A stretch of DNA of 10,053 nucleotides from Gammaproteobacteria bacterium. Its GTDB lineage: Bacteria; Pseudomonadota; Gammaproteobacteria; UBA6429; Thiohalophilaceae. The position numbers and the translations under genes were made by a program. This document shows, piece after piece, positions 6,864 to 10,053 of the stretch (positions within the stretch are counted from its first letter, which is position 1; each line of letters begins with the position of its first letter). The DNA lies in the NCBI GenBank assembly GCA_003233255.1, contig QILH01000255.1, positions 1 through 10,053 of the forward strand. Reading direction: 5' to 3'. The notes beneath the pieces are model-generated. The model ran no database searches. It had not been told where the DNA came from and worked only from the letters and a program-made list of their open reading frames with translations.

Positions 6864-8206
6864 GCGTTCATAAATTCATGTATGCCATGCGAAGAAAGCT
6901 CACGCCCATAACCCGAGCGTTTTATACCACCAAACGGCAATCTAGGATCGCTTTTTACAAACCCATTCACAAAAGTGCAACCCGATTCAACCTGACGAGC
7001 AACTCTTTCACCTCGTTTTGAATCCCGCGTCCACACACTGCCACCTAAACCGTACACAGATTCATTGGCAATCCGTAAGGCATCGGCTTCGTCTCGTGCC
7101 CGAATGACAATGGCAACCGGGCCAAATAATTCTTCACTGTAGGCCCGCACTCCGGGTTCGACTCTATCTAATATAGAAGGCTTATAAAATGCCCCTGGGC
7201 CTTCGATCGGCTCACATCCGGTCACCACGGTTGCGCCAGCGGCTATCGAATCGGTTACCTGAACATGCAGCTCATCGCGTAAATCCGTTCGCGCCATCGG
7301 CCCCATACGAGTCTCCGCCAGCAATGGATCGCCGGTCTTTAATGCCTCAACCCCAGCTTTAAAACGCGCAACAAAATCTTCAGCAATCGCATCAACCACA
7401 ATAAATCGTTTTGCGGCAATGCAACTTTGACCGCTATTGAGATAACGTGAGGCCACCGCACCTTTGACCGCCGCATCCAGATCAGCGTCTTCTAATACGA
7501 TGAATGCATCTGATCCCCCCAGTTCCAGCACTGATTTTTTCAATGCCTTACCGGCGGTACTTGCCACCTGCATACCGGCTGGTTCTGAACCGGTGAGGGT
7601 AACGGCATGCACGCGCGGATCTTCGATTACTTTTGAAACCTGAGAGGCGCGGATCATCATTGAGGTAAATACGCCTTTTGGGAAACCTGCCTGGGTAAAC
7701 ACCTCTTCAATCGCCAATGCCGATTCCGGAACATTTGAAGCATGCTTTAGTAAACCGGTATTACCGGCCATCAACGCCGGTGCGGCAAATCGAAACACTT
7801 GCCAAAATGGGTAATTCCAGGGCATGACGGCCAACACGGTGCCCATCGGTAAGTAGGCCACATAACTCAGTGAAGCATCGGAATCGATATGTTTGTCCTG
7901 TAAAAATGTGGCTGCGTTGTCGGCATAATACTCACAGACGCTTGCGCATTTTTCGATTTCGCCTCGGGAATCACCAATGAGTTTACCCATTTCCTGGGTC
8001 ACGATCGGGGCGTACTTTTCAACATTGTCGCGCAACACTTGCGCAGCCTTGCGCATTAATGCGGCCCGATCATCAAATGAACGAGCCCGCCATTCAGGTG
8101 CGGCCTGTGCAGACTGCGCTAAAGCGGATTCAATTTCTTGCTCACCCCAGGCGGGGATTTCTTTCAGGGTTTCACCCGTTGCCGGGTTGATGACGGTGAA
8201 ACTCAT
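6842..8206 (-). CDS. NAD(P)-dependent aldehyde dehydrogenase, succinate-semialdehyde type
   Basis: This ALDH-superfamily enzyme of 454 residues most resembles the Sad/YneI branch, which oxidises succinate semialdehyde to succinate. It is shorter than GabD (about 480), as Sad-type enzymes are. Active-site residues are all visible: Asn131 in PWNYPFWQ, Lys154 in LLKHAS, TGSEPAG (205-211), the general base Glu228 in LELGGSD, catalytic Cys262 in NSGQSCIAAKR, and EELFGP (358-363). The C-terminus has LPFGGIKRSGYGREL, and NAKTIWI at the very end is typical of the branch. It is cytosolic, probably in 4-aminobutyrate or related semialdehyde breakdown; the exact aldehyde and the cofactor choice cannot be fixed by eye. 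The ATG has an excellent AAGGAG 6 nt upstream. No transaminase lies nearby, so it is likely a single-gene unit. Stop is TAG. Confidence 0.92.
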   Translation of the reverse strand: MSFTVINPATGETLKEIPAWGEQEIESALAQSAQAAPEWRARSFDDRAALMRKAAQVLRDNVEKYAPIVTQEMGKLIGDSRGEIEKCASVCEYYADNAATFLQDKHIDSDASLSYVAYLPMGTVLAVMPWNYPFWQVFRFAAPALMAGNTGLLKHASNVPESALAIEEVFTQAGFPKGVFTSMMIRASQVSKVIEDPRVHAVTLTGSEPAGMQVASTAGKALKKSVLELGGSDAFIVLEDADLDAAVKGAVASRYLNSGQSCIAAKRFIVVDAIAEDFVARFKAGVEALKTGDPLLAETRMGPMARTDLRDELHVQVTDSIAAGATVVTGCEPIEGPGAFYKPSILDRVEPGVRAYSEELFGPVAIVIRARDEADALRIANESVYGLGGSVWTRDSKRGERVARQVESGCTFVNGFVKSDPRLPFGGIKRSGYGRELSSHGIHEFMNAKTIWIK

Positions 8207-8247
8207 GTACTCTCCTTAAGGTCTTTAGCTGCGACTCGAAAATCGGA

Positions 8248-8264
8248 AAAATCTCAGTGATTTT
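8248..8264. promoter_or_regulatory. dyad near the start point of the aldehyde dehydrogenase promoter
   Basis: AAAATC (8248-8253) and GATTTT (8259-8264) are perfect arms around TCAGT. On the minus strand the dyad directly follows a TATACT box (8273-8268), whose expected start point is about 8261, inside the dyad. That placement suits a repressor operator. The stem is too AT-rich and short for a strong terminator. Confidence 0.3.
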
Positions 8265-8267
8265 AAG

Positions 8268-8273
8268 AGTATA
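8268..8273 (-). promoter_or_regulatory. possible -10 element of the aldehyde dehydrogenase gene
   Basis: TATACT on the minus strand (8273-8268) is a good -10 match and would give a leader of about 55 nt. No clear TTGACA-like hexamer is seen at the right distance. Confidence 0.35.
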
Positions 8274-8344
8274 GCTGCATCACAGAAGAATGCAGGAAAT
8301 TGTGCAAGCGGTAACAATGCGTATCGTTTTCAGGATTCGACCGG

Positions 8345-8375
8345 ATTAGTCCATGATGGAAAACACTGGACTAAT
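8345..8375. terminator. inverted repeat just after the 178-residue gene
   Basis: ATTAGTCCA (8345-8353) and TGGACTAAT (8367-8375) are perfect 9-bp arms around 13 nt. The structure begins one base after the TAA of the minus-strand gene. No T-run follows on that strand, so it is not a classic intrinsic terminator; it may block 3' exonucleases, or pair with Rho-dependent ending. On the plus strand it is followed by TTTTAT. A shorter TCCAT-G-ATGGA dyad is nested inside. Confidence 0.45.
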
Positions 8376-8376
8376 T

Positions 8377-8913
8377 TTATTCACTTTTGCCTTCGTAATC
8401 CGATACCAACCTTAAAGTGAGTTCCTTCTTTTCAGCGCAATCAATTGGCGCACGAGGAAGGGTTGTTTGTGGGGTATCCGCATCCACCAACCGCTCAGTA
8501 TTGAAGCTGGCACGTTCTATATAATTATTGATGTAATCAATATTTTCCCAGATGTAATCAGGCTCGATATAAGCAAGGTAAGACATGGCCTCTTTCAGAT
8601 AATATCCATAGTGCAATCTAACCAGTTTACTGTAGCCGATCTTCGGCAGGCTATGACCGTAAGCGCGCAGATACCATTGCACCAGCCCCATCATGAAACC
8701 AAAGCCCTTCTCCAGCATCTCGGATGAATAAAATCCTTTGCCAATATTTTCGCGCAATACACTTAGAACGAAGGAATCCAGTATAACCAGATCGTTGCCG
8801 TCAAAATGCTCGTCCTCATTAAAATCAGCCTCATCAAAAGCTTCCAGCTCAGACTTTATGGTTTTTTCAACGGCATCAATCAGTGCCGGTATAATATCTT
8901 TATCTATCCACAT
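8377..8913 (-). CDS. unrecognised acidic, tyrosine-rich protein, 178 residues
   Basis: I do not recognise the family. There is no signal peptide or membrane segment, so it is probably cytosolic. Residues 1-20 look like an amphipathic helix, 22-46 are very acidic (eleven Asp/Glu), and 50-135 look helical with many aromatics: 13 tyrosines in all, for example HYGYYLKEAMSYLAYIEPDY (101-120). A polar, Pro/Thr-containing tail follows from about 144. It is a real gene by its long open frame, ordinary composition and defined ends: divergent from creD at one side and closed by a 9-bp inverted repeat right after its stop. The ribosome site is weak (GAGAA, about 8 nt before ATG). There is no catalytic motif that I can name. 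Divergence from creD might mean shared control, which is inference only. Confidence 0.75.
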   Translation of the reverse strand: MWIDKDIIPALIDAVEKTIKSELEAFDEADFNEDEHFDGNDLVILDSFVLSVLRENIGKGFYSSEMLEKGFGFMMGLVQWYLRAYGHSLPKIGYSKLVRLHYGYYLKEAMSYLAYIEPDYIWENIDYINNYIERASFNTERLVDADTPQTTLPRAPIDCAEKKELTLRLVSDYEGKSE

Positions 8914-8970
8914 CGTGTTTTCTCACGGTTCACCATTCGATGTAGGTAAACGTACTAGTCTATATATTGG

Positions 8971-9015
8971 GTTACTAAATAATGCAGGTTATTTTTGCCC
9001 CTGCAATTTAGTAAC
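8971..9015. repeat. 45-nt bulged hairpin with 16-bp stem between divergent genes
   Basis: GTTACTAAAT (8971-8980) pairs perfectly with ATTTAGTAAC (9006-9015). Inside it TGCAGG (8983-8988) pairs with CCTGCA (9000-9005), leaving only a 2-nt AA bulge on one side and an 11-nt loop (8989-8999). No T-run follows on either strand, so it is not an intrinsic terminator. A TATATA box for the minus-strand gene (8966-8961) lies 5 bp outside it, so the stem would cover that promoter's -35 zone. It may be an operator, a cruciform or a structured RNA end. Confidence 0.6.
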
Positions 9016-9057
9016 AACGTCCCCTGGCAAGCTCGCTTTAAATAATTACATTGCCCG

Positions 9058-9077
9058 ATTTCATCATATTTCATCAC
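9058..9077. promoter_or_regulatory. 10-bp tandem direct repeat upstream of creD
   Basis: ATTTCATCAT (9058-9067) is followed at once by ATTTCATCAC (9068-9077), 9 of 10 bases equal and one helical turn apart. Tandem half-sites of this kind bind OmpR/CreB-type response regulators. The E. coli CreB site is TTCAC-N6-TTCAC; here TTCAT-N5-TTCAT is similar but not the same. It lies about 43 bp above the expected creD start point. Confidence 0.4.
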
Positions 9078-9097
9078 GGTCTGAGCATTTGTACATG

Positions 9098-9117
9098 TTG
9101 TAATCCGTATATTACAA
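9098..9117. promoter_or_regulatory. 20-bp operator-like dyad on the creD -10 region
   Basis: TTGTAAT (9098-9104) and ATTACAA (9111-9117) are perfect 7-bp arms around six bases. A plus-strand -10 candidate, TATATT (9108-9113), lies within it, with an expected start near 9120 and a leader of about 22 nt. A repressor bound here would block RNA polymerase. No good -35 is seen, consistent with an activated promoter. Confidence 0.42.
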
Positions 9118-9141
9118 ACAATTCTAAACGGGATAATAACA

Positions 9142-10053
9142 ATGGCTATGGACACGATTCAAAACGGACTACGTAACTCTATATTTATACGAGTACTCTT
9201 TATTGGCTTTGTCATTTTGCTTTTGCAAATACCGATTGCCATGATTGATTCACAAATATCTGAACGAAACTCGACCCGTAATCATGCTGTATACGACATC
9301 ACCAACAAATGGGGCAATGAACAACAGATCATTGGCCCAAGGCTGGTCGTGCCTTTTTATGAGCTTCATCATTGGACAAACAAACACGGCAAAAAGGAGA
9401 CCAGTAAAAAACTCCGCCATGCCGTGTTCCTGCCCGAAACGCTCGACATTAACGCAAAGATTAAAAATGAAGTTCGATATCGAGGAATATTTGAAGTCCC
9501 GGTATATCAGTCAACCATCAATATGACCGGACATTTTTCAAAACCAGACTTCAGCCGTTGGGATATAACGCCGGATAAAATCCAATGGGAGCGTGCGCAA
9601 TTATTGGTTAACGTTTCCGACTCGCGTGCAATTCAGAAACAGGTTGTACTGCGCTGGAATAAACAAAGTCTAAATTTTGAACCTGGCCTCGGCGAAACCA
9701 ATACACGCGATGCAGGATTTCATATTCCAACGATCCCTCTGGCAAACAATACCAATAGTTATAAATTTAATATCTCCATGGTGCTCAACGGCAGCCGCAG
9801 CCTGTACCTTGCGCCAATGGCAAAAAATACCGCCATTACCCTTAGTTCAGACTGGCCAGACCCCAGTTTTCAAGGCTTTAAATTACCCAACACTCGTAAT
9901 ATCAGCGCTCAGGGTTTTGATGCCGATTGGGCAATCTCACACATCAGCCGCAATTATCCACAACAATGGTTGCACGATGTATTCGACTATGACAAATTCA
10001 GCGCCTCGTTGGTGGGAGTCGATTTTATTAGCCCCGTCGATAATTATCGAATG
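9142..10053 (+). CDS. creD: CreD-family inner-membrane protein, N-terminal part (cut by window edge)
   Basis: The plus strand from ATG 9142 stays open for 304 codons to the window end. Residues 13-34 form a TM helix. Then come the CreD marks: an SQISER segment (37-42), NKWGNEQQIIGPRLVVPF (55-72), a VFLPETLDI stretch, RYRGIFEVPVYQ, a repeated-strand periplasmic domain, DWPDPSFQGFKLP, GFDADWAIS, and GVDFISPVDNYRM at the edge. E. coli CreD is about 450 residues, with several TM helices in the missing C-terminal part. CreD is induced by CreBC and by beta-lactam stress in several gammaproteobacteria, and is linked to envelope integrity; its biochemical role is unknown. GGGA lies 8 nt before ATG 9142, which favours it over the ATG at 9148. 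No creB or creC gene is present upstream; the neighbour is the divergent 178-residue gene. Confidence 0.93.
   Translation, partial: MAMDTIQNGLRNSIFIRVLFIGFVILLLQIPIAMIDSQISERNSTRNHAVYDITNKWGNEQQIIGPRLVVPFYELHHWTNKHGKKETSKKLRHAVFLPETLDINAKIKNEVRYRGIFEVPVYQSTINMTGHFSKPDFSRWDITPDKIQWERAQLLVNVSDSRAIQKQVVLRWNKQSLNFEPGLGETNTRDAGFHIPTIPLANNTNSYKFNISMVLNGSRSLYLAPMAKNTAITLSSDWPDPSFQGFKLPNTRNISAQGFDADWAISHISRNYPQQWLHDVFDYDKFSASLVGVDFISPVDNYRM

Noticed and set aside
8971..9015. Integron attC site
   Set aside because: The outer arms do not fit the RYYYAAC and GTTRRRY core boxes at the required ends, the element is only 45 nt, and there is no cassette array or integrase.
8971..9015. Bidirectional intrinsic terminator
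   Set aside because: No T-run follows the stem on either strand, and both flanking genes start, rather than end, here.
8955..9155. Minus-strand 66-codon ORF across the creD upstream region
   Set aside because: It overlaps the creD start and runs through the hairpin, direct repeat and dyad; no ribosome site and no protein-like pattern.
9245..9526. Plus-strand 93-codon ORF within creD
   Set aside because: Out-of-frame shadow; the creD frame is open and family-like through the same stretch.
1..10053. CRISPR array, phage, insertion sequence or toxin-antitoxin pair
   Set aside because: No regularly spaced repeats, transposase or integrase motifs, terminal repeats with target duplications, or paired small overlapping genes of that type were seen.

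Overview
The window looks like chromosomal DNA of a gammaproteobacterium with moderate GC. The evidence is the combination of an MtfA-type peptidase, a CreD-type inner-membrane protein, a DUF3617 exported protein, a Cache-HAMP-GGDEF diguanylate cyclase and CRP-like (TGTGA-N6-TCACA) sites. No transposase, integrase, phage gene, tRNA, rRNA or CRISPR array is visible. The species cannot be named from this sequence.

Layout: all genes from 1 to 8913 lie on the minus strand; only the last gene (creD, from 9142) is on the plus strand. In window order they are: the N-terminal part of mtfA (1-298, cut by the window edge); a small exported DUF3617 protein (461-886); a membrane-bound diguanylate cyclase (962-2659); a TauE/SafE-family permease (2872-3669); a split MacAB/YknXYZ-like ABC exporter (permease 3691-4935, ATPase 4935-5606, adaptor 5603-6676); a succinate-semialdehyde-type aldehyde dehydrogenase (6842-8206); an unrecognised acidic, tyrosine-rich 178-residue protein (8377-8913); and, divergently, the first 304 codons of creD (9142 to the end, open at the edge).

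Transcription units: adaptor, ATPase and permease are translationally coupled (ATGA and TAATG overlaps), and the TauE/SafE gene follows 21 bp later, so these four probably form one operon read from about 6700 down to 2872. The adaptor starts at GTG, with an out-of-frame ATG overlapping it. The cyclase has its own 212-bp upstream region holding one perfect CRP-type palindrome and a second good CRP-like site about 60 bp upstream of a plausible start point, suggesting that cAMP-CRP controls a c-di-GMP-producing enzyme. The aldehyde dehydrogenase and the 178-residue protein appear to be separate single-gene units.

The most structured non-coding DNA is the 228-bp divergent region 8914-9141. It contains a 45-nt bulged hairpin with a 16-bp stem, a 10-bp tandem direct repeat, and a 20-bp dyad lying on the probable creD -10 element. 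No clearly new multi-gene system is evident. The best leads are this divergent region with its unknown gene, the CRP/c-di-GMP link, and the TauE permease joined to an ABC exporter.
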